The position numbers were made by a program, and so were the translations under genes. Below the pieces are notes generated by a model. That model searched no databases, was not told where the DNA came from, and saw only the letters and a list, made by a program, of their open reading frames with translations. From positions 1 to 34,653 of the forward strand of contig JAKIUD010000033.1 of NCBI GenBank assembly GCA_021647765.1: a stretch of DNA of 34,653 nt. The letters run 5' to 3'. This stretch comes from Desulfuromusa sp. GTDB taxonomy: Bacteria > Desulfobacterota > Desulfuromonadia > Desulfuromonadales > Geopsychrobacteraceae. Of this stretch, positions 1-8,294 are shown piece after piece (positions within the stretch are counted from its first letter, which is position 1; the number at the start of each line of letters is the position of its first letter).

Positions 1-125
1 GCACGGTTTGATGAGGGAGGGCTGGTTGAAGCAGTTATGGAAAAGCTATTTAGGCACCGCCAAACGAAAGGGGCGGAAACAGATAAGCTGAACCTAACGC
101 TGGTGAGACCTGCTCTCTACTCTAC
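1..125 (+). mobile_element. 3' end of a group II intron (tail of domain V plus domain VI), truncated by the window edge
   Basis: The first bases look like the closing strand of domain V. They are followed by a sequence that can fold into a long domain VI. Bases from about 15-25 pair imperfectly with 108-117, 33-41 pair with about 92-101, and an inner CCGCC/GGCGG hairpin lies near 56-77. The segment ends with CTCTACTCTAC, a typical bacterial group II intron 3' end. An A at 119 lies seven bases from the predicted splice site after 125, where the branch-point A normally sits. The catalytic core and any maturase gene would lie upstream of the window. I rely on sequence form and remembered family consensus, so the exact boundary could shift by a base or two. 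Confidence 0.72.
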
Positions 126-129
126 CTAG

Positions 130-754
130 TTTTTTCTGAAGGGGTGGCAGGCTGCGCTGTTTCCAACCGGTTATTCGGGGATACATAGGATTTTTGTTGG
201 AGATTGGCGGCAGAGTCAGACGCAGGTTGTCTCTGGACCGGCAGGACGAGAAAAAATCCATTTTGAAGCACCTCCTGCAGATTTGCTTGATCATGAAATC
301 GAGCGGCTTCTTGATTGGTGGAGTTCACCACCACCGGGATTGGATGGTCTATTGCGAGCCGGTATCGTTCATCTTTGGTTTGTCACTCTCCATCCCTTTG
401 ATGATGGCAACGGTCGGATTGCTCGCACTCTGTCGGAAATGGCTTTGGCTGCTGACGAGCAATTGATGACTCGTTACTATAGTCTGTCCACCCAGATTAT
501 GACAGAGGTTTTCGCAAATCAGTTTGAATAATCGACAACAAAAAGCGGTTAACAGGCTCTTGGATGTCGGGAAAGACGGCTTTGCGGGTGGATTGAATAA
601 TAAAAAGTATTGTAATTTAACCAAGACAAATCGTACGACTGCTTTTCGTGACCTTGTCGATCTGGTGGCTAAGGGGGTGTTGCTGCCACGAGAAGGGAAG
701 GGGCAGAGTGTCAGCTATGATCTGAACTGGAAGATTTTATCACTTTCAGAATAA
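130..754 (+). pseudogene. Degenerate Fic-family (AMPylase/filamentation) gene, interrupted and frameshifted
   Basis: Frame 1 from 130 to about 505 encodes a recognisable Fic core. It has a WQAALFPTGYSG segment and then the catalytic Fic motif HPFDDGNGR at about 400-426, followed by the usual YYSLSTQI helix. That frame stops at 529-531. The family's C-terminal winged-helix part (LNNRQQKAVNRLL, then TAFRDLVDLVAKGVLLPR) continues in frame 2 to a stop at 752-754. About 40-45 residues usually found between the two parts are missing, so there is an internal deletion with a frame change near 505. The N-terminal half is absent. An in-frame TAG at 127-129 directly follows the predicted intron end, so splicing alone would not restore the gene. 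Intact relatives of this architecture run about 370 residues and transfer AMP to protein hydroxyls. This copy should be inactive. Confidence 0.85.
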
Positions 755-832
755 GGTGAAGCGTTAGGAGCCGCTATTCGCTCCATAAAATGAAACAAGA
801 GACCGCAACAAAATAGAGGATTTCCCGAGTAG

Positions 833-2185
833 ATGAAATTGTCTCCATTGAAACAGTCGATCACAGACACGATTCCACCCGAAACAAGCCGCGTATTGGT
901 TGCGGTTTCCGGTGGTGTCGATTCGGTTGTGTTGTTGCATCTTTTACTGTCGTTCGCGAAATCCTTGAAATTTTCCCTTCAGGTTGCCCATCTGGATCAT
1001 CAAATCCGTCCCACAAGTGCCACTGATGCTGCTTTTGTTGCAGATCTCTGCGCTCAATGGGATCTCCCTTGCCATATTGAGCTCTGTGATGTTCTAGCCT
1101 TGGCTGAGCAGGATAAAATCAGTCTGGAGATGGCTGGCCGAAATGCTCGCCGGGAGTTTTTACGGCGGATTGCTGGACAGCTAGATACTCAACAAATTGT
1201 CCTTGCCCATCATCGGGATGACCAGGTGGAAACGTTTATGCTGAGGCTGCTGCGTGGCAGTGGTCAGAGTGGCCTGGCGGCTATGCGGGTTCATCAGGAT
1301 GTCTGGTGGCGCCCTTTATTGAATTGCAGTCGTGAGCAGATTCTTGACTATGCCCGGCAGCATAAGCTCAGTTGGGTCGAAGATAAGAGTAATCGCGATC
1401 CTGCTTTCTTGCGCAATCAATTTCGCCATCAACTCCTCCCGCAACTGCGCGAAATAAATCCCCGGTTTGACCATCACATTGCGCGATTAACCCAGCAATT
1501 TCAGTTTGAAGAAAATTATTGGCAAGAGCAAGTTGAGCAGATATTTGCTGATCTGATTGTATCTACCAATGATGGTTTCCGTTTGAGTCGACCGCTGCTG
1601 CTGGAACAACATCCTGCATTTAGGTTGCGCCTGTTGCGTGAAGCTTTATGTCAGGTTAGGGGGGATTTGCAGCGCATCGAAGCAGTTCATCTTCAGGCCG
1701 TTGAGAATTTGCTGACCGGTCAACGGAGTCAGGCGCAACTTGATCTTCCAGATAGCTGGGTTGCTCGCCGTTATGAGACTCTTTGGTTTCGGGCGAGTGC
1801 TCCGGAATCTCCGGAACCTTTTGATCTGCTTCTGGATATCCCAGGAGAGCTTGAGCTTCCCGACGGGCGTGTGTTGCGCGTCACCCTACAGGATGAACAA
1901 GAAGGAGAGTCGCTGAATGTGGTTGAGTTCGCTTTTACAGGGTTGCAATTGCCGTTAAGAGCGCGGAATTGGCGTGCCGGTGACCGATTTGAGCCACAGG
2001 GGGTGGCTGGACAGAAGAAATTGAAACATTTTTTTGCTGACAAACGAATTGAACTTGAAGAGCGATTAAAGACCCCTTTACTGGTTAGCGAGGGGGAAAT
2101 TTTGTGGGTCGTGGGAATGCGTCGATCATGTCATGCAGTTGCCGAACGTGATCGTGGGACAATTCTGCGTGTAGAATTGCTTTGA
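833..2185 (+). CDS. tilS: tRNA(Ile)-lysidine synthase
   Basis: TilS ligates lysine to C34 of the CAU-anticodon tRNA-Ile using ATP, which changes both its codon and amino-acid identity to isoleucine; it is essential in most bacteria. The 450-residue product has the N-type PP-loop motif SGGVDS at residues 26-31. The usual HHRDDQVETFMLRLLRGSG segment follows near residue 125. A C-terminal TilS_C-like domain (about 370-450) has the RNWRAGDRF and KKLKHFFADKRI stretches. Length fits the family's long form. It starts the plus-strand housekeeping run, 78 bases after the fic remnant and 136 bases before ftsH, an order common in Gram-negative genomes. Identification is firm. No obvious strong ribosome site precedes the ATG. 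Confidence 0.97.
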   Translation: MKLSPLKQSITDTIPPETSRVLVAVSGGVDSVVLLHLLLSFAKSLKFSLQVAHLDHQIRPTSATDAAFVADLCAQWDLPCHIELCDVLALAEQDKISLEMAGRNARREFLRRIAGQLDTQQIVLAHHRDDQVETFMLRLLRGSGQSGLAAMRVHQDVWWRPLLNCSREQILDYARQHKLSWVEDKSNRDPAFLRNQFRHQLLPQLREINPRFDHHIARLTQQFQFEENYWQEQVEQIFADLIVSTNDGFRLSRPLLLEQHPAFRLRLLREALCQVRGDLQRIEAVHLQAVENLLTGQRSQAQLDLPDSWVARRYETLWFRASAPESPEPFDLLLDIPGELELPDGRVLRVTLQDEQEGESLNVVEFAFTGLQLPLRARNWRAGDRFEPQGVAGQKKLKHFFADKRIELEERLKTPLLVSEGEILWVVGMRRSCHAVAERDRGTILRVELL

Positions 2186-2191
2186 GAGAGC

Positions 2192-2240
2192 AAAAAAGAG
2201 GACAAAAAGCTTGTAGCCCTATGTCCTTTTATGGTATTTT
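2192..2240 (+). terminator. Possible weak terminator after tilS
   Basis: AGGACA at 2199-2204 pairs with TGTCCT at 2222-2227, flanked by A-rich sequence upstream and T-rich sequence downstream (2227-2240). The loop is 17 bases and the stem short, so this is a weak candidate separating tilS from ftsH. Confidence 0.35.
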
Positions 2241-2321
2241 TCCCAGCTAGTTTTGCACAATCTTGCCAATATTCAAACAGAATATAAGAATCTTTAAATT
2301 AACTACTCCATAGGGGGTCTT

Positions 2322-4313
2322 GTGAGCCAATTTCAGAAAAATTTAGCACTGTGGCTGGTCATCTCTTTGTTGATGATCATGCTTTTTAATATGATGACCC
2401 AAAAAAATACTGAGCAAAAACAGATCAACTATACGGAATTTCTCAGTGCGATTGAAGATGGGCAGGTGAATAGCATTACCTTTCAGGGGAATAAGGTCAC
2501 AGGTAAGTTTTCTGATGGGAATAAGTTCCAGACCTACGCACCGATGGATGAGCAACTGATCCCTGAGTTGAAAAAGAAGGGGATCACCATTGAGGCTAAA
2601 CCGATGGATGATCAGGGGTTCTGGTTTACATTGTTAATTTCCTGGGGGCCGATCCTGCTGTTGATCGCAGTCTGGATTTTCTTTATGCGCCAGATGCAGG
2701 GTGGTGGTGGAAAAGCGATGAGCTTTGGCAAAAGCAAGGCTAAACTGCTGACTGATACCCAGGGGCTGGTTACTTTTAAAGACGTTGCCGGAGTTGACGA
2801 AGCGAAACAGGAACTTGAAGAGGTGGTTGAATTTCTGCGGGATCCAAAGAAATTCACGAAACTTGGAGGTAAAATTCCCAAAGGGGTTCTTCTGGTTGGT
2901 GCGCCTGGAACCGGTAAGACACTGTTGGCTCGTTCTGTTGCTGGTGAGGCGGGAGTGCCCTTCTATACCATCTCCGGGTCTGATTTTGTCGAGATGTTTG
3001 TCGGTGTCGGTGCTAGTCGGGTTCGCGATCTGTTTCTTCAGGGCAAAAAGAATGCTCCGTGCATTATTTTTATCGATGAAATTGATGCAGTCGGCCGGCA
3101 TCGTGGTGCTGGCCTCGGTGGTGGGCATGATGAACGTGAGCAGACCCTGAACCAGTTACTGGTTGAGATGGATGGATTTGAGTCAAATGAAGGGGTCATT
3201 CTGGTTGCGGCGACCAACCGCCCGGATGTTCTTGATCCAGCGTTGTTGCGTCCAGGGCGTTTTGACCGCCAGGTGATGGTACCACGCCCCGATATTAAGG
3301 GGCGGCATAAAATACTCATTGTCCATTCTCGTAAAGTTCCTATGGATGACAACGTGAATCTTGAAGTTATTGCAAAAGCAACCCCGGGATTTTCTGGTGC
3401 TGATCTTGCGAATTTGATCAATGAGGCTGCGTTGCTGGCAGCTCGTGACAATAAAACCAAAGTTGGTAAAGATGATTTTGAAGCTGCTAAAGATAAGGTT
3501 CTGATGGGTGCCGAGCGACGTTCACTGGTGATTACCGAGGAAGAGAAGAAGGTTACCGCCTATCACGAAGCTGGTCATGCTCTGGTATCTCTGCTGACGC
3601 CGGGATCAGATCCGGTTCACAAAGTTTCGATTATTCCGCGTGGTCGCGCCATGGGTGTTACTATGTATCTCCCTGCGGAAGAGAAGTATAGTGAGACAGC
3701 CAAAGGATTGCATATTCGCATCCAGTCATTGCTTGGTGGCCGGATTGCTGAGGAGCTGACTTTTGAATCGGTGACCAGTGGTGCCAGTAACGATTTAGAA
3801 CGAGTAACAGCTATTGCCCGTAAGATGGTTTGTGAATGGGGTATGAGTGAAAAGATCGGGCCGATGGCCTTTGGTGAAAAAGAGGGTGGGGAGGTCTTTC
3901 TTGGTCGTGACATGGGACATATTAAAAACTACAGTGAAGCGACTGCTGTTGATATTGACAATGAAATCCGCAGGATTGTTAATGAAAATTATGCTTTGAC
4001 GCGCACTTTGCTTAAAGATCACCAGCCACAACTCATCAATCTGTCTGAACTGATATTGGAAAAAGAGACTTTGGATAGTTCGGAAATTCTTGATGTCGTT
4101 TTTCCTGACGGTTTGCCCGAGCATTTAGTACCCAAAGTAGCAGATCCAGAGCCGGAAGTGTCGCAACCGGAAGATAGCTTCAGCTTTGAAAGTGATGCTG
4201 GCTTAACTGAAGGTCAGAAAGATGAAAAAGAGGTTCCTGCAAATGCTGATGTAACACCTGCAGAATCCGCACCTGATGCTGAGGCAAGTGAGGATGAGAT
4301 CCCCAAGTCGTGA
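2322..4313 (+). CDS. ftsH: ATP-dependent zinc metalloprotease FtsH
   Basis: FtsH is a membrane-anchored hexameric AAA+ protease that degrades misfolded membrane proteins and regulatory substrates. The 663-residue product has two N-terminal membrane segments (about 9-26 and 103-122) flanking a periplasmic domain. The Walker A motif GAPGTGKT is at residues 193-200, the Walker B stretch IIFIDEID follows, and the second region of homology has NRPDVLDPALLRPGRFDRQ. The zinc site HEAGH is at 415-419. The GTG start is supported by an AGGGGG ribosome site at 2312-2317. After about residue 600 there is a long acidic, Pro/Ala/Glu-rich tail of low complexity that is not part of the catalytic fold. The stop overlaps the folP start (GTGA), implying translational coupling. 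Confidence 0.98.
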   Translation: MSQFQKNLALWLVISLLMIMLFNMMTQKNTEQKQINYTEFLSAIEDGQVNSITFQGNKVTGKFSDGNKFQTYAPMDEQLIPELKKKGITIEAKPMDDQGFWFTLLISWGPILLLIAVWIFFMRQMQGGGGKAMSFGKSKAKLLTDTQGLVTFKDVAGVDEAKQELEEVVEFLRDPKKFTKLGGKIPKGVLLVGAPGTGKTLLARSVAGEAGVPFYTISGSDFVEMFVGVGASRVRDLFLQGKKNAPCIIFIDEIDAVGRHRGAGLGGGHDEREQTLNQLLVEMDGFESNEGVILVAATNRPDVLDPALLRPGRFDRQVMVPRPDIKGRHKILIVHSRKVPMDDNVNLEVIAKATPGFSGADLANLINEAALLAARDNKTKVGKDDFEAAKDKVLMGAERRSLVITEEEKKVTAYHEAGHALVSLLTPGSDPVHKVSIIPRGRAMGVTMYLPAEEKYSETAKGLHIRIQSLLGGRIAEELTFESVTSGASNDLERVTAIARKMVCEWGMSEKIGPMAFGEKEGGEVFLGRDMGHIKNYSEATAVDIDNEIRRIVNENYALTRTLLKDHQPQLINLSELILEKETLDSSEILDVVFPDGLPEHLVPKVADPEPEVSQPEDSFSFESDAGLTEGQKDEKEVPANADVTPAESAPDAEASEDEIPKS

Positions 4314-5170
4314 ATTCAGCAGCTGTCCAGAGATTGTCAGGGCGAGACTGTCAGCTTGATCTGATATATCCGTGCATTATGGGAGTATTGAATGTTACTC
4401 CCGACTCTTTTTCTGATGGGGGTCGGTGCCTGAATGTTGAAGTGGCTGTGCAACGGGGTTTAGTTATGCAGCAGGAGGGGGCTGCTGTTCTCGATATCGG
4501 CGGTGAGAGCACCAGACCAGGTTCCCTTCCAGTTTCAGCAGAGGAAGAGCTAGCACGAATTATTCCTGTTATTGAGGGTTTGCGGCAGGAAACAGATATT
4601 CCTCTTTCTGTTGATACCAGCAAGTCGGTTGTTGCCCGAACAGCGATTGCTGCTGGAGCTAACTTCATTAATGATATCAGCGGGTTGAGTTTTGACCCGG
4701 ACATGTCAACAGTTGCCGCAGAAACGGGTGCCGGATTGTTTCTGATGCATACTAGTGGTCGCCCGGAGGTCATGCAGCAACAGACGGAGTATCAGAATCT
4801 GTTGAATGAGGTGACCACTAGTTTACAGCGGGGTATTTGTCAGGCTTTGGCGGCAGGAGTTGAAAGCAGCCGGATATCGGTTGATCCCGGTATCGGGTTT
4901 GGTAAAAGTGTTCTGGGAAATCTTGATTTGCTGCACCATCTGGATTACTTGCATCAGCTTGAATGCCCGATTCTATTAGGAACCTCGCGGAAAAGCTTTA
5001 TCGGAGAAATTCTCGATCGGAGTGATCCACAGCAACGAAATTTTGGAACTCTGGCTACGATTGCCTTGGGGGTGAGTCAGGGTGTGCAAATTTTTCGGGT
5101 TCATGATGTCCTCCCAGCTCGGGAAACAGCACTGGTTGCGTGGGCGATTCGGGAACAGAAACTTCCTTAA
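4310..5170 (+). CDS. folP: Dihydropteroate synthase
   Basis: The enzyme condenses p-aminobenzoate with 6-hydroxymethyl-7,8-dihydropterin pyrophosphate in folate synthesis and is the sulfonamide target. The 286-residue product carries both family signatures: IMGVLNVTPDSFSDGG at residues 23-38 and LDIGGESTRPG at about 61-72. SVDTSK follows near residue 100, and VDPGIGFGK and the LGTSRKSFIG loop lie in the C-terminal half. I chose the GTG at 4310 because it overlaps the ftsH stop and leaves a usual-length N-terminus. The ftsH-folP-cdaA-glmM order is widespread in bacteria. The next gene is separated by a hairpin repeat, so coupling to cdaA may be altered here. Confidence 0.97.
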   Translation: MNSAAVQRLSGRDCQLDLIYPCIMGVLNVTPDSFSDGGRCLNVEVAVQRGLVMQQEGAAVLDIGGESTRPGSLPVSAEEELARIIPVIEGLRQETDIPLSVDTSKSVVARTAIAAGANFINDISGLSFDPDMSTVAAETGAGLFLMHTSGRPEVMQQQTEYQNLLNEVTTSLQRGICQALAAGVESSRISVDPGIGFGKSVLGNLDLLHHLDYLHQLECPILLGTSRKSFIGEILDRSDPQQRNFGTLATIALGVSQGVQIFRVHDVLPARETALVAWAIREQKLP

Positions 5171-5172
5171 TT

Positions 5173-5299
5173 GATGGCGTCGCAAAAAGTCCGCCCTCCG
5201 GTGTTGCAGCAGTTTTTCAGGATCTCGACATACCTATGTATGTCTTCGCCTCTGAAAAACCACTACGCCTTGGAAGGTCGAAATTTTTGCTTAGCCATC
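5173..5299. repeat. Long imperfect inverted repeat (hairpin element) between folP and cdaA
   Basis: The two halves of this 127-base stretch are imperfect reverse complements. GATGGC at 5173-5178 pairs with GCCATC at 5294-5299. GCAAAAAGT near 5182 pairs with AATTTTTGC near 5282. AGTTTTTCAGG near 5211 pairs with a CCTCTGAAAAAC stretch near 5249. The apex is a nearly perfect palindrome, GACATACCTATGTATGTC, at 5227-5244. There is no convincing open reading frame. This looks like a MITE- or REP-like mobile palindrome. The GCAAAAAGTCC end resembles intergenic repeats I remember from related deltaproteobacteria, but I cannot confirm that here. It lies just after the folP stop and ends about 90 bases before cdaA. 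Confidence 0.75.
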
Positions 5300-5388
5300 T
5301 TGTGGCTCTTTACAGAAGTGTATTCATTGTTTCTTCTAAACTTATAATATATTGATTCTCTCAAAATAACCTTCGCACGGTGGCTGCA

Positions 5389-6186
5389 ATGTTAGATGTC
5401 CTTACAAATATCCGTCTGCTTGATATTCTGGACATTAGTATCGTTGCTTTCATTATTTATCGGATTATTCTTCTGATAAAGGGAACCCGTGCTGTCCAGA
5501 TGATTCTGGGGCTGGTGGTTGTTTTTGCCTTTTATGTGGTTTCCCGGGTTGGTGATCTACATACCCTCAATTGGTTTCTGAGTAATTTCCTTTCTTCAAT
5601 TATCCTGGTCATTGTTGTTATTTTTCAGAACGACATAAGGCGGGCATTAATGCATGTTGGACGTAATCCTTTTTTTGGCGGGATGAGCTCGCATGAAGAG
5701 TCTGCAGCTATTGATGAGCTGGTCAAGGCGTGTGTCGCCTTGGGAAGCCGTAAAATTGGTGCTTTGATTGCTATCGAGCGAGAAAATGGAATCAATGATA
5801 TCCTTGAGTCGGGGACGTCTATTGATGCTCGGGTCTCCTGTGAATTGATTCGCGCGATTTTTATGCCATCTTCACCCATTCATGATGGGGCTCTTGTGCT
5901 GCAGCAGGGTCGTTTGGCTCTGGCAGGGTGCTTTCTGCCATTGAGCCGAGGACTTGATCTGACTAAAGACCTTGGTACCCGGCACCGGGCAGCTCTTGGG
6001 TTAACGGAACTGGCCGATGCCGTGGCGATTGTCGTTTCTGAGGAGACAGGAAATATCTCCGTTGCGGTCAATGGTGGAATGACCAGGAACCTGGATGCGG
6101 CCAGCCTTAAAAAAGTTCTTGGACGGTTGCTGGAACCACGTAGAATCAAAACTAAGAAAAAAATACAGCAGCTGAAGAAAGGCTGA
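5389..6186 (+). CDS. cdaA: Diadenylate cyclase CdaA (c-di-AMP synthase)
   Basis: CdaA makes cyclic di-AMP from two ATP at the inner membrane. The 265-residue product has three N-terminal hydrophobic segments (about 11-30, 34-52 and 63-80), then a DisA_N/DAC domain. The active-site motifs DGA (166-168) and RHR (198-200) are intact, as is a GNISVAVNGG segment. I prefer the ATG at 5389 because the product then begins MLDVLTNIRLLDILDI, the usual family start; a GTG nine bases upstream (5380) is in frame and also possible. The downstream cdaR and glmM genes are its conserved partners: both bind CdaA and tune its activity in Firmicutes. c-di-AMP usually controls potassium and osmolyte transport. 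Confidence 0.95.
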   Translation: MLDVLTNIRLLDILDISIVAFIIYRIILLIKGTRAVQMILGLVVVFAFYVVSRVGDLHTLNWFLSNFLSSIILVIVVIFQNDIRRALMHVGRNPFFGGMSSHEESAAIDELVKACVALGSRKIGALIAIERENGINDILESGTSIDARVSCELIRAIFMPSSPIHDGALVLQQGRLALAGCFLPLSRGLDLTKDLGTRHRAALGLTELADAVAIVVSEETGNISVAVNGGMTRNLDAASLKKVLGRLLEPRRIKTKKKIQQLKKG

Positions 6187-6191
6187 TTAAA

Positions 6192-6902
6192 ATGTTCAAA
6201 TTGTTGACCGATAATTGGACATTAAAGTTACTCTCTCTGGCTTTTGCGTTGTTACTCTGGATGTTTATTATGGGCGAGCGGCGACTGGAAGTCGGTTATC
6301 GGGTGCCATTAGAGTTGCAGAATATCCCCCAAGGGTTGATGGTTGCTAACGAAGTTCCTAGCCTGGTTGATGTTCGGGTCAGTGGGCCGCGGACATTGCA
6401 AATGAAAGTCAGCTCAAATGACATCAGTATTATCGTTGATCTTACTGATCTGAAGCCGGGATTGACAACGTTTAAACGTTTGGAAGAGAGATTGAATCTC
6501 CCAAGTGGTTTGCGGGTGACCCGATTGTCACCATCATTTATCGATCTTAAGTTGGAACGAATCAAGCAGAAACTGGTACCGGTTAAGGTTGCCCTGATTG
6601 GTGAACCCCTGTCTGGCTTCAAGGTTGCGAGTGTCAAACTTGTCCCGGACGAGGTTCTTATCGAAGGTGCTGAAACTGAGCTGAAAAGTGTCACTGAAGT
6701 GACCACTGAAGAAGTTGATCTAAATGGTGTCAACGAAGGTTTTTCTCTCATTGTTCCACTTGTCTATCGCGGTACTTATACCCATTTTAAAGACGAAAAG
6801 ACCACTGAAGTTCAAATAGAGATTCAACCTGTAGAGCCTTTGCCTCCTGCCGAAAATGATAGTCCGGAACAGCAGGGTGCCAACCAGAAAAAAAAAGGAT
6901 AG
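6192..6902 (+). CDS. cdaR: YbbR-domain protein, putative CdaA regulator
   Basis: The 236-residue product has one N-terminal membrane segment (about residues 9-28, with WTLKLLSLAFALLLWMF). YbbR-type beta-rich repeats follow, with typical VDVRVSGPRTLQ and PDEVLIEGAETEL strands, placing the bulk of the protein outside the membrane. The C-terminus is a hydrophilic Pro/Glu/Gln/Lys tail. The ATG is five bases after the cdaA stop, so the two are very likely co-translated. In Gram-positive bacteria CdaR modulates CdaA; in this group the role is inferred from gene order. Identification of the family is firm, and the regulatory role is moderately supported. Confidence 0.9.
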   Translation: MFKLLTDNWTLKLLSLAFALLLWMFIMGERRLEVGYRVPLELQNIPQGLMVANEVPSLVDVRVSGPRTLQMKVSSNDISIIVDLTDLKPGLTTFKRLEERLNLPSGLRVTRLSPSFIDLKLERIKQKLVPVKVALIGEPLSGFKVASVKLVPDEVLIEGAETELKSVTEVTTEEVDLNGVNEGFSLIVPLVYRGTYTHFKDEKTTEVQIEIQPVEPLPPAENDSPEQQGANQKKKG

Positions 6903-6908
6903 CTAGAA

Positions 6909-8267
6909 ATGGAAAAAAAATTATTTGGCACCGATGGGGTGCGAGGTATTGCTAATATTGAACCGATGACGACCGAAATGGCGATGCAGCTTGGGCGAGC
7001 AGCAGCTTTTGTGTTTAAGGATGATACAAACCGTCGCCATCGGGTTGTTATTGGTAAAGATACCCGATTATCTGGCTATATGATCGAGAATGCTCTGGTT
7101 GCCGGGATATGTTCGATGGGTGTTGATGTGTTAATTGTCGGCCCTTTGCCAACCCCGGGTATTGCTTTTATTACATCTTCCATGCGTGCTGACGCTGGAG
7201 TGGTCATCAGTGCTTCGCATAACCCTTACCAGGATAATGGGATTAAGTTTTTTTCCAGCGATGGTTATAAACTTCCAGACGACCTTGAGTTGAAGATTGA
7301 AGATTTGATTATCAATCACCGTCTGGATGAATTGCGCCCCATTGCTGACGAAGTTGGAAAGGCCTACCGTATTTCTGATGCAATTGGTCGCTACGTGGTT
7401 TTCCTGAAAAACACTTTTCCAAAGGATCTTGATCTGAAGGGACTAAGGATTGTCCTCGATTGCGCCAATGGGGCTGGTTATAAAGTTGCCCCAGCTGTAT
7501 TGACTGAACTGGGTGCCGAAGTGATTCCGATCGGGGTGTCGCCAAATGGAATGAATATTAACGATGGTTGCGGTTCAATGCACCCGGAAGTGATGGCTGA
7601 AAAAGTTTGTGAATATCGTGCTGACTTAGGGATTGCTCTGGACGGTGACGCCGATAGGGTCATTTTTGTTGATGAAAAGGGTGTTGAGGTTGATGGTGAT
7701 CATATTATGGCTCTTTGCGGCACTGAGTTGATCAAAACGGGTCAATTGGAGAAAAAAACAGTTGTTGCAACAGTGATGAGTAATATGGGTCTCGATATCG
7801 CGATGAAAAAGGCGGGTGGCAAGGTGGTTCGGACTGCTGTCGGGGATCGTTATGTTGTCGAAGAGATGCTCAAGAATGGTTACAATCTTGGTGGTGAGCA
7901 GTCTGGGCATATGATTTTCTTTGATCATAATACCACTGGTGACGGGATTCTTTCAGCTTTACAGGTTTTGGCAATCATTCAGCGCAGCGGGAAAAAACTC
8001 TCCGAATTAGCTCAGGTGATGACTTCACTCCCTCAGGTTCTGGTGAATGTCCGGGTAAGGAAAAAGGCCGATCTGCAAAAAATTACTCCAATTAAGGAGG
8101 TTATTGATCAGGTTGAAACCGAGCTTGGTGATAAGGGGCGGGTTCTGGTTCGTTATTCGGGTACGGAGCCTTTATTGAGGGTGATGATTGAAGGTGAAGA
8201 TCAGAGCCGGATTGAGACATTGGCCGAACAGGTTGCTGGAGCTGTGCGAGAGCATTTAGGTGCGTAG
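6909..8267 (+). CDS. glmM: Phosphoglucosamine mutase
   Basis: GlmM interconverts glucosamine-6-phosphate and glucosamine-1-phosphate on the route to UDP-GlcNAc, feeding peptidoglycan and lipopolysaccharide. The 452-residue product has the phosphoserine loop VISASHNP with the catalytic Ser at residue 103. It also has the metal-binding loop DGDADR at 245-250, the sugar-binding GGEQSGH segment, and the phosphate-binding loop RYSGTEP at 415-421. Length is standard. The ATG lies six bases after cdaR. GlmM also binds CdaA and lowers its activity in several bacteria, so this operon links wall precursor supply to c-di-AMP. Confidence 0.98.
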   Translation: MEKKLFGTDGVRGIANIEPMTTEMAMQLGRAAAFVFKDDTNRRHRVVIGKDTRLSGYMIENALVAGICSMGVDVLIVGPLPTPGIAFITSSMRADAGVVISASHNPYQDNGIKFFSSDGYKLPDDLELKIEDLIINHRLDELRPIADEVGKAYRISDAIGRYVVFLKNTFPKDLDLKGLRIVLDCANGAGYKVAPAVLTELGAEVIPIGVSPNGMNINDGCGSMHPEVMAEKVCEYRADLGIALDGDADRVIFVDEKGVEVDGDHIMALCGTELIKTGQLEKKTVVATVMSNMGLDIAMKKAGGKVVRTAVGDRYVVEEMLKNGYNLGGEQSGHMIFFDHNTTGDGILSALQVLAIIQRSGKKLSELAQVMTSLPQVLVNVRVRKKADLQKITPIKEVIDQVETELGDKGRVLVRYSGTEPLLRVMIEGEDQSRIETLAEQVAGAVREHLGA

Positions 8268-8294
8268 AGTAATACTATTCAGGAGTGTAATAAA

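Noticed and set aside
94..466. Short open frames on both strands over the intron end and fic
   Set aside because: They lie in other frames than the Fic motif HPFDDGNGR and read as shadows.
2255..2311. Sigma-32 or sigma-70 promoter for ftsH
   Set aside because: TTGC-type boxes occur, but no correctly spaced -10 or CCCCAT box follows, so I do not call one.
5140..5355. Plus-strand open frame of 71 codons across the folP end and the hairpin repeat
   Set aside because: It overlaps folP in another frame and runs through the inverted repeat; the translated sequence shows no family features and there is no ribosome site.
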